Positions 23,202-36,187 are shown, counted from the stretch's first letter. The stretch: 64,000 nucleotides of DNA from Buxus sempervirens (GCA_947561395.2 OX387194.1:17780048-17844047); one strand, 5' to 3'. Numbers and translations: made by a program. Notes: generated by a model not told the origin, from the sequence alone.

Positions 23202-25611
23202 GTACCAATACACTTGCAACCATAGCTCCTGTAACCAGATCAAGAGCTCACACCATGAATCCCATTGAAAATGAAAGCTGATGTTCCTAACCCAGATGTT
23301 GCCCTGCTACAGGAACAAGTGGTAGGACTAGCCCGAATGCTAGAGAACTTACTTGCGGTGCCGGCCCAACAAGTTCAAGCCCAGAACAAGGCATCCACTT
23401 CCAACCAAGCACCTCCACCCCAAATCAACATTCCACCTCCGGTTCAACCTATGCCTGAACCCATTTATGAACCTATGTCTCATCCCTGAACCTATACTGA
23501 TCAGGGATGAGATAGTTGAGTCTGAGAAAGAAAAAGAAAAAGAGGGAATGAGTGGAGGTTGAAAGGAAGTTCATGCATAGACTGGAAATGATCCAAGATG
23601 AACTGAGGGAGGTAAAAGTGGTGAACAACTTTGGAGGCACCAACTTTGAAGACTTGTGCCTATACCCTAATGTTAACCTGCCAGCCAAGTTCAAGAGCCC
23701 GGACCTGGACAAATATGACGGCACTGGCTGCCCCATGAACCATCTGAAGTTGTACTGCGGGGCCCTATGTCAATTCGGTCAGGATGAGGGCATTCTGAGT
23801 TAGCTCTTCCAAAGGAGCTTGACTGGAACTGCTTTGAGGTGGTTTGCCACCTTAGACCATTGAAAGATCCGAAGATGGAAGGACCTAGCAGACGCCTTCC
23901 TAGCTGAATACAGGTTTAATTCAGAGATCGTGTCAGATAGGTACGATGTAATGAGAATGAATAAGGGAATGGATGAATCTATAAGGCAATATGCCAAGAG
24001 ATGGAGGGAGACAGCCTCTCAGGTCAGGCCACCTATGCTAGAGCAAGAGATGATTTCCACTTTCATCAGTACACTAGGTCAACCATTCTACAGCCACCTT
24101 GTGGGTCAGACCACCACTAATTTTGCTGCCTTGGTACAAGTGGCCGATCGAATCGAAGACGGGATTAGGTCGGGTAAAATAATTGACCATTCTGCTATGG
24201 TCAGTCAGCAGGACCCCAATCTGAAGAAAGGAAGTGGGATAAAAAAGAATGAGAATAAGAAAGAGGGGGAGGTGAACATGGTGCAGCCACCATCTGGCCC
24301 TAACAAGCCCATACAAATCAATATACCCGCTCATTTTTCTACTCCATCCGCTCCATCTACCCAGGCCCCCATGAGGGTTAATGTTCCAGCAGCACCCTCA
24401 GACCAAAAGAGGGCTTTTACTAAAGAGGAAAGGGATGCCTATTTCGTAGCAAGGAGAAATAGGGTTTTCACCCCTATTCCAATGTCCCCTCCCAGCTGCT
24501 ACCAACTTTATTGCAAGCAGGCTATATTACCTTAAGAGCACCAAATCCGAATGTATCCGAGGGGAGAAATTTTGACCCTTCCACCACTTGTGATTTCCAC
24601 ATGGGTGCACCTGGGCACCCTACTGACAAGTGTTGGCCTTTGAAACATGCCATTCAAGACTTGCTTGACCAGAATACCCTGTCTTTTAATACAGGGGCTC
24701 CCAATCCTCCTAGAACGGACATTGGCCAAAACCCTTTGCCTCAGCATCATGGGGCAGGCCCATCTAATGTAATAGGGTTCATTTCTGCTGATAAAATAAC
24801 CTTTGACCCATCTCAGTTAATTGCTCCTATAGGGACAATGGTCAAAGTGTATTTTGACAGAGGAAATAGGGACAAAAAGGTAAACGTGATTTCAAAAGGG
24901 AATGATCGTACTACCGAGAACATTAGCTCCTCGTTAGACCGGGTCTCATCTCTCATGGCCCAAATGAATATAGCCAAACCGCCTTTGGTTATCAATTGCA
25001 GTCCATCCACTTTTGCTTCACCCATTCAGTCCAAACTACCACTGGTCATTAACTGTGACCATCTCACTACGTCAGTTAACCCTTCGTTCCCGCAACCAAA
25101 GCAAGTTCAACCCTTGGTTGTGGATGTTCCTCCTACTCAAACTTCCTCATCCAAGTCCAAACTTCCCCCACTAGTGATAAATGTCCCTAAGCTTTCCTAC
25201 TCTGAATCAGCTATACCATGGAACTATAGCGAAAGCTTCACCACCACATTTCCTACAGTTGAGGTAGAAAGTAAAAAAGAAGTGAACCTCATGATGAGCT
25301 CAGGAGAGTGTGTAGGTGAGGGAGAGAAACAAAAGGAGACTGAGAAGGAAAGGGAAGAAGCCAAGAAAGAGAAAAATAAAGGAAAGGCCAAGGTAGGGGA
25401 AGATTCCCCTCAGGTAATTGACATTGAGGCTGCTGACCTCATCAAAATCATTAAAAAGAGTGAGTTCAATGTTGTCGAGCAGTTAAACAAAGTCCCTGCC
25501 CAGATCTCAATACTGAGATTATTTTTAAATTCTGAAAAACATAGGGACTCTCTGTTAAGGGTACTTAACAGACCAACTAGGCAAGATGGTTGGGCAGATT
25601 TTATCCCATAA
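23202..25611 (+). pseudogene. gag of the Tat/Ogre-like element, frameshifted
   Basis: Gag packages element RNA in cytoplasmic particles. The start carries T-R-S-R-A near 23240. The core, in frame 2 from 23552 to about 24520, reads like the retrotransposon gag domain (K-Y-D-G-T-G-C-P-M-N-H-L, then W-F-A-T-L, then F-N-S-E-I-V-S-D-R-Y). Stops interrupt it at about 23801 and 23860, and shifts occur near 23275 and 24520. Frame 1 from 24511 then gives a zinc-knuckle-like C-x2-H-x4-G-H-x4-C and a long lysine/glutamate-rich tail. It cannot give one protein. Confidence 0.85.
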
Positions 25612-26974
25612 TGTCATAACTTTTTCTGAAACTGAGATCAGCCCAGCAAGGTACCATCATGTTGATCCTTTGCAAATAACTGTGCTCAGTAAGGGTTGTA
25701 GGATAGCCCGGGTCTTGATCGATAATGGGTCGGCTCTGAACGTCTGCCCGCTAATTACCTTTGTAAAGCTCGGTCTTGAGCAAAATAAAATTAAACAAAA
25801 TGGGAGAATCATAAGAGCCTTTGATAGCTCTAAAACATACTCCCTGGGGGTGGTTGAACTGCCGGTCACTATTTGACCGTATATTTTTAACATCACATTT
25901 GAAGTGATGGATATACCGGTGACCTTCAACCTACTCCTAGGAAGGCCGTGGATTCATATGGCTAGGGCTATACCATCTACCCTCCACCAAAGAGTCAAAT
26001 ATATTAGAGGGCAAAAGGTGATTACAGTTCTAGCTGAAAATTTGGTTCCTCTCATGTGGTCCCCTGATGTACCCTACATAAACATGGAAATGACTGCAGA
26101 CAAGATGGCATTTCACTCTTTCATGTTTGAAACTATCAATTTTATACCTGGGGGGTATCAGGAAAAAGAAGAAAAGTTGACTTGTGCTGAGAAAATGGTC
26201 AAGAAAGTGCTGGGAAAGTACAATTTCCACCCTGTAAAAGGTCTGGGGGTTAACCTACAAGGAAGGATAGAACCGGTAAAGGTTAAGAAGCTGGTCCTTA
26301 GAGCAGGATTGGGGTCCAAGCCAAGAAATTGGAGAAGACAGAAGCAGATGGAAGACATGAAATTCCCTCATATCAGGGAAACTTTTCCTAAACTTTCTCA
26401 TATGATTCAACTGTCTCCACCCCAGGATCAGTCCAAACCTCCAGATTATAACATTAACCCATTCCAAAAACCCAAATCCCCAACCTCGCAACCATATGTT
26501 CCACCTTCACCTCCACAAGCATTGGGTGAGCCTGGACCGCGGTCAGAACAGGGGCAGGATTTTTTTGAGGACGTTGGAGCCTTCTTTGCCATGACTGAAG
26601 GCAATCAAGAAGAAGGAGCAGATGAGCTACCTTTCATTGACTGGGCTGCAGTAGAAGTTCCATCTGGGTCGAACCCTACAGCAGAAGCGGGCGATGCAAC
26701 TCACCCAGTACTGGTGATTTCGGATGCGGACCCTGAGCTTGGGGAGCAGGCTTGTGTTATTACCCCTGCTCCAGATATTTTTATCTTGAACAATTGGGAG
26801 GAAACTCCCCTTATTTTTGAAGCTGCGTTTGTTTGGCAAACAGACATGGCTTCCAAAAAAAACTCCATTAGTGGAATGCCCTTTCCTGAAGGTTTTAATG
26901 AGCCTTCGTCTTCAGGAAAAGATTTTTTAGAAGGCTCTCAAAAAACAAAAAAAGATTTTCCCATTTTTTTCTAG
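25586..26974 (+). pseudogene. Aspartic protease region of the element
   Basis: Cleaves the polyprotein. The catalytic loop reads V-L-I-D-N-G-S-A-L-N-V, retaining the Asp and Gly of the retropepsin D-[ST]-G type loop with Asn between. A stop at about 25874 separates it from the continuing frame L-L-G-R-P-W-I-H at 25904 onward. The rest to 26974 is a proline- and acid-rich linker. The frame changes relative to gag near 25590. Confidence 0.8.
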
Positions 26975-27199
26975 AAAAATTAAATTTTTCAAAAAGGTCC
27001 AAACCACTTATGAACCCTATAAGCAAACGGAATTGGATCAGGTTGAGTATGACTTCAACCTCGAGCTCGACTTTGACCTAATGGGGGTTGAGGAAGAGAC
27101 CAAGGTCGAAGAAGACGACCTTCCAAAAGAAATCACATATCAATTGGAGCGTCATGAAAAGGGGGTCCAATCCAATATTGAGGAGACCATCTAAATAAA

Positions 27200-28660
27200 T
27201 CTAGGTACTGAAGATGACCCAAAAGTAGTGAAGATTGGGGCATGCCTATCTGAGGTGCAACGTGATAAAATGACACGGTTCTTGGCTGATTATGAAGATG
27301 TATTTGCATGGTCGTATCGGGATATGCCAGGGTTAGACACTGATATGGTTGTGCACAGGCTACCAATTCTGCCAGATGTTAAGCTAGTTAAGCAGAAGTT
27401 GAGAAGGTTGAAGCCTGAATGGACATTAAAGGTCAAAGACAAAGTGGTCAAACAATTCCAAGCAGGATTCTTGGCAGTCTCCACGTACCCTGAATGGCTT
27501 GCAAATATAGTGCCAGTACCAAAGAAGTATGGAAAGGTCAGAATGTGCGTAGACTACAGAGACTTGAATAAGGCAAGCCCAAAGGATGATTTTCCACTTC
27601 CACACATCGACATTTTGGTGGACAACACTGCTGTACATAGCTGTTCTCGTTCATGGACGGCTTCTCTGGGTTCAATCAGATTAAGATGGCTAAGGAGGAT
27701 CAAGAGAAAACAGCCTTCATTACACCTTGGGGTACTTTCCACTGCACTGTCATACCATTTGGGCTTAAGAATGCTGGGGCAACCTACCAACGGGCCATGA
27801 CAGCCTTATTCCATGATATGATCCATAAGGAGATGGAGGTCTATGTGGATGATATGATAGCCAAATCATGTAAAGAAGAAGACCACTTAATCAACTTGAA
27901 GAAGGTGTTTGACCGACTCAGGAAATACAGTCTAAGGCTTAACCCTGCAAAATGTATCTTTGGGGCCACATCAGGAAAATTGTTGGGATTTATTGTAAGT
28001 AGAAGGGGAATTGAGATTGACCTAGCTAAGGCTAAAGCAACCATTGAAATGCCATCACCTAGAACGGAGAAGGAAGTTCGTGGTTTTCTTGGAAGGATTC
28101 AGTATATAAGCCAGTTCATAGCACAACTCACTGCTATATGTGAACCAATTTTCAAGCTTCTTAGAAAGAATAACCCAACGATCTGGAATGATGATTGAAA
28201 AGAAGCCTTTGACACAATAAAGGAATATTTATTGAACCCACCTGTGCTAGTGCCACAAACTCCAGGAAGACCACTGATTCTTTACTTTTCAGTTTTGGAG
28301 ACATCAATGGGGTGTGTCTTGGGGCAGCATGACGACACAGGCAGAAAGGAAAGGGCGATTTACTATCTAAGTAAAAAGTTCACGGAATATGAAGCAAAGT
28401 ATTCCCTTTTGGAAAAGACTTGTTCTGCTTTAGTGTGGGCAATTCAGAGACTAAGGTCTTATTTCCTTAGTCATTCCACCTTACTAATATCCCGAATGGA
28501 TCCTTTGAAGTATCTATTTGAAAAACCGGCTTTAACTAGCAGAACGGCAAAGTGGCAGCTGTTACTCTCTGAATTTGATCTCACATACATCACTCAGAAG
28601 GCCATTAAGGGTCAAGCCATTGCTGATCACTTAGCTGGACATCCTTTACCAGAATACCAA
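27200..28660 (+). pseudogene. Reverse transcriptase and first RNase H of the element
   Basis: The RT runs from the lead-in D-V-F-A-W-S-Y-R-D-M-P-G near 27300 through V-D-Y-R-D-L-N-K-A-S and the catalytic Y-V-D-D-M near 27840 to the L-G-F-I-V-S-R-R-G-I thumb. A frameshift sits near 27640 between the L-N-K-A and F-x-D-G-F-S-G-F-N-Q motifs and a TGA stop at 28196. RNase H 1 follows (E-R-A-I-Y-Y-L-S-K-K-F, then Y-S-x-L-E-K). The catalytic pair of Asp is intact, but the reading frame is not. Confidence 0.9.
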
Positions 28661-28699
28661 CCTCTTAAGACAAATTTCCCTGATGAGGCAATACTATTT

Positions 28700-29130
28700 A
28701 CTGAAGAAGAAGAAGGTGAAAGCTCTTGGCAAATGTTCTTCGATGGGGCCGCCAACATGAATGGAAATGGAATAGGGGCAGTCTTGATCAAACCGGATGG
28801 GTCACATATCCCAATCGCAGTAAAGTTGAGGTTCCAGTGCACAAACAATATTGCAAAATATGAAGCATGCATAATTGGGTTACAAGCAGCCTTAGACCAT
28901 GAAGTGGAGGAACTTGATGTATATGGAGATTCGAGTCTTATCATCTTCCAAACAACTGGCAAATGGAAAACCAAGGATCACAAATTGATCCCCTATCACC
29001 AGTATTTGGAAGAAATAAGCACTAAATTTACTCGAATTTCCTTCAACTATATGCCAAGGGCCAAGAACCAATTCGCAGATGCTCTAGCAACATTGGCTTC
29101 AATGGTCAGTATGCCAGAAGGTGTTGATAT
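28700..29130 (+). pseudogene. Second (archaeal-type) RNase H of the element
   Basis: A second RNase H follows the first in the same open frame: F-D-G-A-A-N-x-N-G-x-G-I-G-A-V-L near the start, N-N-I-A-K-Y-E-A-C-I-I-G-L in the middle, Y-G-D-S-S-L near 28925 and A-D-A-L-A-T-L-A-S at the end. The D, E, D, D order fits an active site. Dual RNase H is the hallmark of the Tat/Ogre lineage. The frame itself is intact here (28232-29848). Confidence 0.9.
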
Positions 29131-29249
29131 TAGACCACTGGAAATTGACATCAGAGATGAACCTGCTTATTGCCTCGTTCTAGATGGAACACCAGAAGAA
29201 GAAGCACCATGGTTTCAAGACATTAAGAATTTCTTGAACGATCGAAGTC

Positions 29250-30456
29250 TGCCAGAAAATGTCACTTCTACAGAGAAAAGAACAATACAGAGGATGGCAA
29301 GTAAGTTCCTATTAAGTGGTGGACAGTTGTACAAGAGATCACACAACGATATCCTACTCAGATGTGTTGCCAAGATTAAGTCAGAAAGGTTAATTGAGAC
29401 TGTACATGGAGGAGTTTGTAGACCCCATATGAATGGGCACATGCTTGCCAAGAAGATTTTGCGATTGGGATATTACTGGTCGACGATGGAGCACGATTGC
29501 TATATACATGTCAAAAGGTGCCATTTATGCCAAGTGTATGCTGATAACAAGAATGCACCTCCAAATGAGTTGCATAATATGACATCACCGTGGCCCTTCT
29601 CTATGTGGGGTATAGACGTCATTGGAATGATCTCTCCAAAGGCATCGAATGGACACAGGCTTATACTTGTAGCAATCGATTATTTCACCAAATGGGTAGA
29701 AGCAGCTTCATATGCAAACATCACAAGTAGCCACGTTCTTAAGTTTTTGAAGCACAACATCATTTGTCTCTATGGTTTGCCAAGTGCCATAGTATCAGAC
29801 AACGCTTTAAACATTAAGAACAAAGATATGAGGAAGATGTGTGAGTAGTTTCAGATTACCCACCACAAGTCAGCTCCGTACAGACCAAAGATGAATGGGG
29901 CAGTGGAAACAGTTAATAAGAATATAAAGAAGATCATTCAGAAGATGGTAGTGAGTTTCAAAGATTGGCATTAAATGCTGCCACTTGCTCTACACGCCTA
30001 CGGAACCTCGATCCGAACTTCTACTGGGGCAACCTCGTATTCCTTAGTCTATGGAATGAAAGCAGTTTTACCAGTGGAAGTGGAAATACCTTCACTAAGA
30101 GTGCTAATGGAAGCTGAATTAAAAGAAGGTGAATGGATACAGTCAAGACATGATCAACTCAATCTAATAGAGGAAAAGCGTTTAAAGGCGCTTTGTCATG
30201 GCCAATTGTATCAGAAGAGAATGGCCCGGGCTTACAATAAGAAGGTGAAGCCCAGAACTTTCCAAGAAGGAAATTTAATATTAAAGAAAATCTTACCCTT
30301 TTTGGAAGACCCTCATGGAAAATTCAAACCAAATTAGGAAGGGCCTTATGTTGTCAAGAAGGTCTTATCAGGGGGTGCTCTCATCTTAACAAAAATGGAT
30401 GGGAAAGATTTTCCTGAGCCAATTAACTCTGATGCAGTAAAGAGGTATTTTCCTTG
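29250..30456 (+). pseudogene. Integrase of the element
   Basis: Inserts cDNA into the host genome. An H-H-C-C zinc finger is visible (H-G-G-V, H-M-N-G-H, C-H-L-C). The catalytic triad is G-I-D-V-I-G, S-D-N-A and G-A-V-E. Stops interrupt it at 29846 (TAG for an expected Gln), about 29972 and 30336 (TAG for an expected Trp). The frame ends R-Y-F-P-stop at 30456. The two TAG changes fit C-to-T decay of methylated DNA. Confidence 0.88.
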
Positions 30457-31389
30457 ATTGAATATTACTAGGAAATGATCCGAGGCCATTTTTTCTTTAT
30501 TTCCCAAAATTTTCATCCCTAGTCAAGCCAATTTAAGCCTACTTGTCTTTTGATGAACCTAAACTGGACTTACAGTCTTATACTGGGGCAAAGCCAATTG
30601 AGGCAAAAAGAAAAAAAAAAAAAAAAAGAAGACAAAAAAAAAAAGTGGCAAATGAAAGCCAAATACAAAAAAAAAAAAGAATACATTTTGAGGAAGGGAG
30701 TCAAATTCGTCACGACTGTAAGTCCGGTGGACCTATTTTCACACTTAGAAAATTTTGAGCCTTTAATACCTTTTCTTTCATAAACCGAGCTTAGCCTTTG
30801 TTTCGTCCTATTCTTAAGCCCTCGGTGATTTTAGTATATTCATTAAACTTTCAGAATAAGATTGGTGATAACGGAATGTAGAAGCCGGCCTTAGTGAATA
30901 CCGTAATTGGCGCTAGGGGCAATATTGGCAAAAAGAAAAAAAAAGAAAAAAAAGAATCAAGGGTTGAATTGATCATGTGGTCTAAGTTTGAAATCAACAT
31001 GATCACTAGAAACTGAGCAAATTAGCAGGGTCAGTCATGGAGGAAAAGCCAATTGGGGATGATTCTAAAGGTCACAGGATAGATGGATTTGGTCTCTCCC
31101 TATTGCTTGGATTACCCTTTTCATTATTCAACTTGATTTTAATTCCTTTAATTATATGTGATTAAGTGTTTTGGATCAGCTTTCAAAAAAAAACTATACT
31201 TTGGCCAGTGATGAGAAATCAAATACTTTTCATAAAACTTTTGTTTTTACAAGCATCTGAGAATTCTGAGGCCAATAATATAAAACCTACTTTTGAATTA
31301 AATTCTGTGTCTTTCCACTATTGGAGTTTGCTTTTGTATAAAAGTATGAAAAAAAAGAAAGAAAAAAAAAAGAAAAAAGAAAAAAGAAT
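30457..31389 (+). other. Non-coding spacer between pol and antisense genes
   Basis: A-rich tracts (30605-30680, 30935-30955, 31348-31386) and the phrase TACTGGGGCAAAGCCAATTG are present. A related phrase TTCAAGCCTACTTGTGTTGATACTGGG reappears in part at about 36485. No supported gene. Confidence 0.5.
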
Positions 31390-33073
31390 CTAATCCCTAT
31401 TCCCTAACTGCTCTTCAAGCTCCCTAATCCAAGCCGCCTGAGTTGCAATGATTCTAGAAGCTCCCTCTACATCTGGATCGCTCAAAAAGGAGATGACATC
31501 ATCTGAAAGTGATTGCTTGATCTTCAATGCCCTAAGGTCAGCCAGGGAATCCAGATATTTCTTCCACATCGCTCGAACTTCAAAGTGACGAGCTTGTCTT
31601 TGTTCCTCAAGTTTCTTCTCCATAGCAATGCGGCAAGACAGCTGCTCTTCAAGTCACCTCTCCAGATCAATACCTTTTATTTTGAGTTCTTGGGCTTCTC
31701 GTACCCATATTTGTTGAAGCCGCTTGTGGGTTGCCCTTTCAGACTCTAGGATGTCTTCATAAGTAGGGGAAGAACTGCAGGAGGATCCTCTGGTACTGGG
31801 GCATGACTCTGCACCTGCTTTTTGATCCAGAAATGATAGTCCTTCACATGGGACTCAGAAAAGATCGGACCCCGCAGAAAGCGAGCATAGGACCACTCAT
31901 TCATTAACCGAGCATTTAGCCCCATGGTAGCTGGTGTAAGTGGCCCAAGGAAGTTCTCATATCCAGTTGGGATCGTGATCCCCTGGGTCGCTCCAAACTG
32001 CCAAAGAACCCTCAAAGGAAGATAGAGAACAGCAGATTTCAAGCCTGCTAGAACCAGAAAGTTCCTATCTCTGAAGCTGATCACTGTCTCTGGATTGGGC
32101 TAATAAGTGCCAGGCCATCTCACCTTATCATCCTGGAGAGTACCCAAAAAAGTGAACCAACCTTGCTTGCCACCTTGGATGTTAGGACACCCCTTGTTGC
32201 TCATCAAAACAGGAACTTTCAATCTTGGAAAAGAAGCGGCGAGTTATCTCTTCAACCTGACTCAGGTGGTCAAGCAACCAAAGCTACAGAAAAGGGGAGT
32301 ATTTTAATTTATTTCAAAAGAAAAGAAAGAAAAGAAAAAGAGAAAAAAAAAAGAAAAAAAATATTTTTCTTTTACCTGTAGGATAGGGGCACATGCAAGG
32401 AAACGTTTCTTCTTTCTGAAATAGCAGTCAGTCAAGGCCTGGTATATCTCTGCCAAGATCATAGGGGCCAATCTGTCACGTTCCCTAACCTGGCAAACAA
32501 CTGAGATGAGAGCCAAGTCGACCTGGTCGTCACCCCGTGGAAAGAGCAACTGGTTGACCATTATCAAAGTCAAAGCATTAAATCGGGCATCCTTGTCCTC
32601 ACCCCTTAGAAGTTTTTCAGTCAGAAAGGTCTTGGACAAGGTCAGCAGTGTGTTAGAACCCCCTAGGTCCTTCTTCCCTATACCCAAGAAGGTGGATGCC
32701 TCCTTTTTGTAGCTAGGCTTAAGGGACGAGTTCACAACTTTTTCAGAAAACCTTAGGCCAATGATGGTTTCAATTTCTTCAATGGTAGGAGTCATCTCTT
32801 TGTCATCAAAGCGGAAGAGATTCAATTCAGGTACCCAGTGCCCAATAAAAGCCTCAATGATTTCCCACTTAAAGGGAATTTTAGGGATGTGTAGGATGTG
32901 GCCTAAGTGGATGGAATCCCAGCGAATTTCCTCATCAAGGTCATAGAGTTAACCCACCTATCATAGAAGGAATCCACAACATTATACCTAGTGAAATTAT
33001 GAGGTTTTGATCTAACAGGTTGTCTTGCAGGAGGAGCTTCATCAGCAGAAGAGAACTGTGCAAAGGAAGCCAT
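31390..33073 (-). pseudogene. Antisense gene 2: retroelement-associated plant protein (DUF7745/plant mobile domain-like)
   Basis: Read on the minus strand it starts M-A-S-F-A-Q-F-S-S at 33073, shifts frame near 32950, then gives F-R-F-D-D-K-E-M-T-P-T-I-E-E-I-E (from about 32825), a block typical of plant mobile domain-like proteins found in gypsy elements. A splice donor (CAG/GTAAAAG) is at about 32376. Later exons hold a tryptophan-rich part (31746-32084) and a coiled-coil-like R-Q-A-R-H-F-E-V-R-A-M-W-K-K tail (31390-31623). The molecular role is unknown to me. The domain name is from memory of family patterns and should be checked. Confidence 0.65.
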
Positions 33074-33159
33074 GGAAGCACCAAAGAAGCTAAGGAAAGC
33101 AAAAAAACGGAGGGCTCAGGGAGTTTTCAAACTATTAAAAACGTCACAATGATGTTCCC

Positions 33160-33355
33160 CATGAGTTTATATAGAAAAATCGAAAAAGCAATAAAATCCG
33201 TATTTACAATACGAGCACCGCGTGCCCATATGGAAAGTGCGGACACCGCGCGCCCGCAAAGAAATTACAGGCACCGCGTGCCCGCAACAAAATTATGGGC
33301 ACTTGCGCCCGCATTAACATTACGGGCACTACTTGTTCGTAATATAAATACAGTT
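33160..33355 (-). promoter_or_regulatory. Palindrome cluster and TATA box of antisense gene 2
   Basis: On the minus strand a CpG-rich cluster (33200-33355) with repeated GCGGGC, GGGCACGCGGTGC and GTGCCCGTAAT modules is followed at about 33162-33170 by CTATATAAAC, then by the ATG at 33073. The arrangement matches that in the LTRs. Confidence 0.65.
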
Positions 33356-33526
33356 TTTAAGAAAAAAATGCAAGAAATGGGGAATTTCAATTTTAATGCT
33401 TTCCCAGGCTTCACCTGTCCCTACTTTAACATATATCATGCAAGAAAAAGCTAGAAATGAAAGAGAAAAGAGCATAAATGAAGAAAAATGAATCAAATTT
33501 CTTTTATATATATATGAAAGTGTACA

Positions 33527-36187
33527 TCAGTCTGTCTGTCCAGGTCCACCCCTGCGGCCACAACCACGTCCTCTGCCTCGACCGTTGCCTGAAGGACGCC
33601 GGCGCTCAAAAACATTTGCCACAAGGCGACGGGCAGTGCTACGAGTCATCCAGCTCAAAATAGACTGAACATCATACCACATATATAAAGGCACAAGGCC
33701 AGCAGTGGGATGATCAAGAGGAACGTACCCCGAGGTACCTACATATCCCGCAGACTCCACATCAGAACTCGCAAGGACGGGCCCAGTCACAGGATCGGCA
33801 GCAGGCTCTGCACTCCCGCTAGCCGCAGACTCGAGGGCAGGAACAGACGCCCCAGGGGCATCAGCATTAGGCCTAGGCTCCACAGGCTCAACAGAGGCCT
33901 CCTCTATCACCACAGCCTCATCGATAGGCTCCACCACAATAGCATCCCCGGCCGACTCCATATCCATCTCAGCAAGCGCATCAGGAGCGGTCTTTGGTGC
34001 TGGAGCAGACTCTGGCACGTCCTCGGTAGTAGGGGCAGCAGTAGGTGCAACCTCGGTCTCGATCTCAGACTCTGCTACAGGCACCTCTACCGATCCAAAA
34101 GAGGTCACAAACTCTACTCGTGCCACGAAGAAAACCTCGCCACGAAGATTCATAGGAAGTGATGAAGCACGTGACCTAGAAGGGCTGGCTGGATCATCCT
34201 GAAAATAAGAAGAAGAATTCTAATCAGAGCAGGATAAGCAGATATAAGAAGCAGAAATTGAAAAGGGTGAAAGAATTAACCTGAGTATGAGACGGACCCG
34301 CCAGGTCCTGTGCACCAGAAGGACCCGCCTGGCCCTGTGCCCTAGCAAGCTGGCCCCTGAGGTCGGCAATGGTGATAAAGAGAGCGTCCCGCTCAGAAAT
34401 AGCGGCATCTCGCTGTCACTCTATATCAGCATACCGAGCTCTAATCTCTGCCAACTGAGTCTCCTGAAATAGAAGAAAATGTGTCAGAAATACCAAGTCA
34501 GAAAGAAGGAATAGTATCCGGAGGGATGGCAGGAATCCGAGACTCTCCAATGTGCTGATAAAAGAAGCGCTCGCCACAATACCAGATGCTGCCCATCTGA
34601 CCAATAAAGAACCGGTAGCGCTGACGTCTCTGGTCAGGGGCAAACGCATCATCCCTAGCCACATGCAGGGCCAGCACCTCATCAATGTCCTCCATCTGGG
34701 GAACTACCAGATGAGAGACAAAAAAGAGTATTAGGCATGTGATTCCGGAAAGAAAAAAAAAAGAGAGAGAGAGAGGAAGAACTAAAGAGGCTTACCTCGG
34801 TCCGATACAGCCTGTCCAGATGAGCCCGGGCAGACCTAGGCCGACTCTTCTCAGAGTCATGCTCCACATGACACCATCTACGAGCCATAGGATACGTCTC
34901 CTCTAGCATCGTAGAGGTAGGGCGGAAGAAGGGAATATAAACCCTAGCAAAAAACTGCAAAAGAAGAAAAAAAAAGTCAGAAGAATAACAAAGGAGAAAA
35001 AGAGAAAGAAAAAAAATAGAGAAATAGGTATTTCACCTACAAAAAAGGCAAGAAGAATCTGCACCCAACTCCGGCTCCTCAAGAAGTAGAGAGGCCGCTA
35101 ACTGATCGGCGCAGGCCAGCCAGAATGGTGCCAAAAATAAGCGGGCCCCAAGCGTACCTCCTCGCCCGCTGCAGATCTCCCAATAAACTCAAAAAATGAG
35201 GACTGAAAAATGTCGTGTCCTCTGGGAAGAAACAGGAGCCCATCATGTACAGGAAGATGAAGCGGAAGGCAAAGGGGAAAGATGTATGACTGGCAGCAAG
35301 CTGGCCAAGCTGTCTCCTCCGGAAGGTCTCTGTCAACCAAGTCAGAGACAATCTAGGTCTCCCTCTATCTCAGGCCTCCGGAGGCAATACCACATATCCG
35401 AGATAGGCAGCAATCTCTGCAGCATCTGGCATCACCATCTCAGGGATAATATCTCCAGTCATCCTAATCCCTGTGATGAGCGTGAAGTCGGACGGCCGGA
35501 TCCCGATCTCAATATCTAGAAAATGGAAGCTCAACGTCTCTGGGAAGAACCTCTCGAGCATCGCTGCAATAAGAGCTCGATCCAAGCATACATCCGGGAT
35601 GGTGATGAAGAGGCCGAAACCATACAAGCCCAACTCTCGGCGAAAGGATGAACTGCAGTCTCCGAGAAATCTAATGAAGTTGGCCCAGCTCCCTCGGTAA
35701 TGAGATAGGGGAAACACTAAAGGGATATCCGCCTTAATACAGGCTGATGGATGAGTCCTCAAGCCGTGTAAAAGGTCAATATCCCTAACCTGTGCTGCGA
35801 CCGCCTCAGGAACCTCAACCCTAGTCCGAGCCTCCTCCCTGCCACGGCCTCCTCTATGGCCCTTATCACAGCCTCCATCTCTACCTCCACCTCATCGCCC
35901 GCTACGGCCTCCACCTCTGCTTGGAGCCTCAACTGCCGGCTAAGGAAATAATTGGAAGGAAGAAAGGATCAAGGCGATGAATTTTGAGAAGGAATTTGAA
36001 ATTCAGAAAGGTTAGGGTATACCTCTGGGGTCGCCTCACGCGAATCCCTAGAAGGAAGATCTAGGATATCAGAATCAGAATCCCTCGCTGCTCCCGAAGA
36101 AGATGCCACATCAGTGGGATCCCTCCGAACCCTAGAGGAAGAGGGCTCATCAACAGGATCCCTAGGAGCTGAACGAATGAAAGCCAT
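33527..36187 (-). pseudogene. Antisense gene 1: plant mobile domain protein (PP7 long form/MAIN-like)
   Basis: Exon 1 starts M-A-F-I-R-S-A-P-R-D-P at 36187 and ends at a GTATAC donor near 36022. Exon 2 (about 35932-35079) has an Arg/Gly-rich lead, then the plant mobile domain: R-F-F-P-E-T-L-S-F-H-F-L-D-I-E, a W-L-T-E-T-F stretch and R-A-R-R-Y-A-W-G-P-L-I-F-G. Exon 3 (about 34960-34797) has M-A-R-R-W and L-D-R-L-Y and exits at GTAAGC. Exon 4 begins after CCCCAG at 34695. The C-terminus (33527-34153) is an acidic Ala/Glu/Pro-rich linker ending in an R-G-R-G-R-G-C-G-R-R-G tail. One in-frame TGA (about 35370) breaks it. Otherwise frames and splice sites are well kept. The host relatives act in chromatin and cell division, but a role here is not known. 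Confidence 0.75.

Noticed and set aside
33710-34162. Plus-strand arginine-rich frame opposite antisense gene 1
   Set aside because: It is the shadow of the acidic Ala/Glu/Pro-rich tail; domain and splice evidence favour the minus strand.
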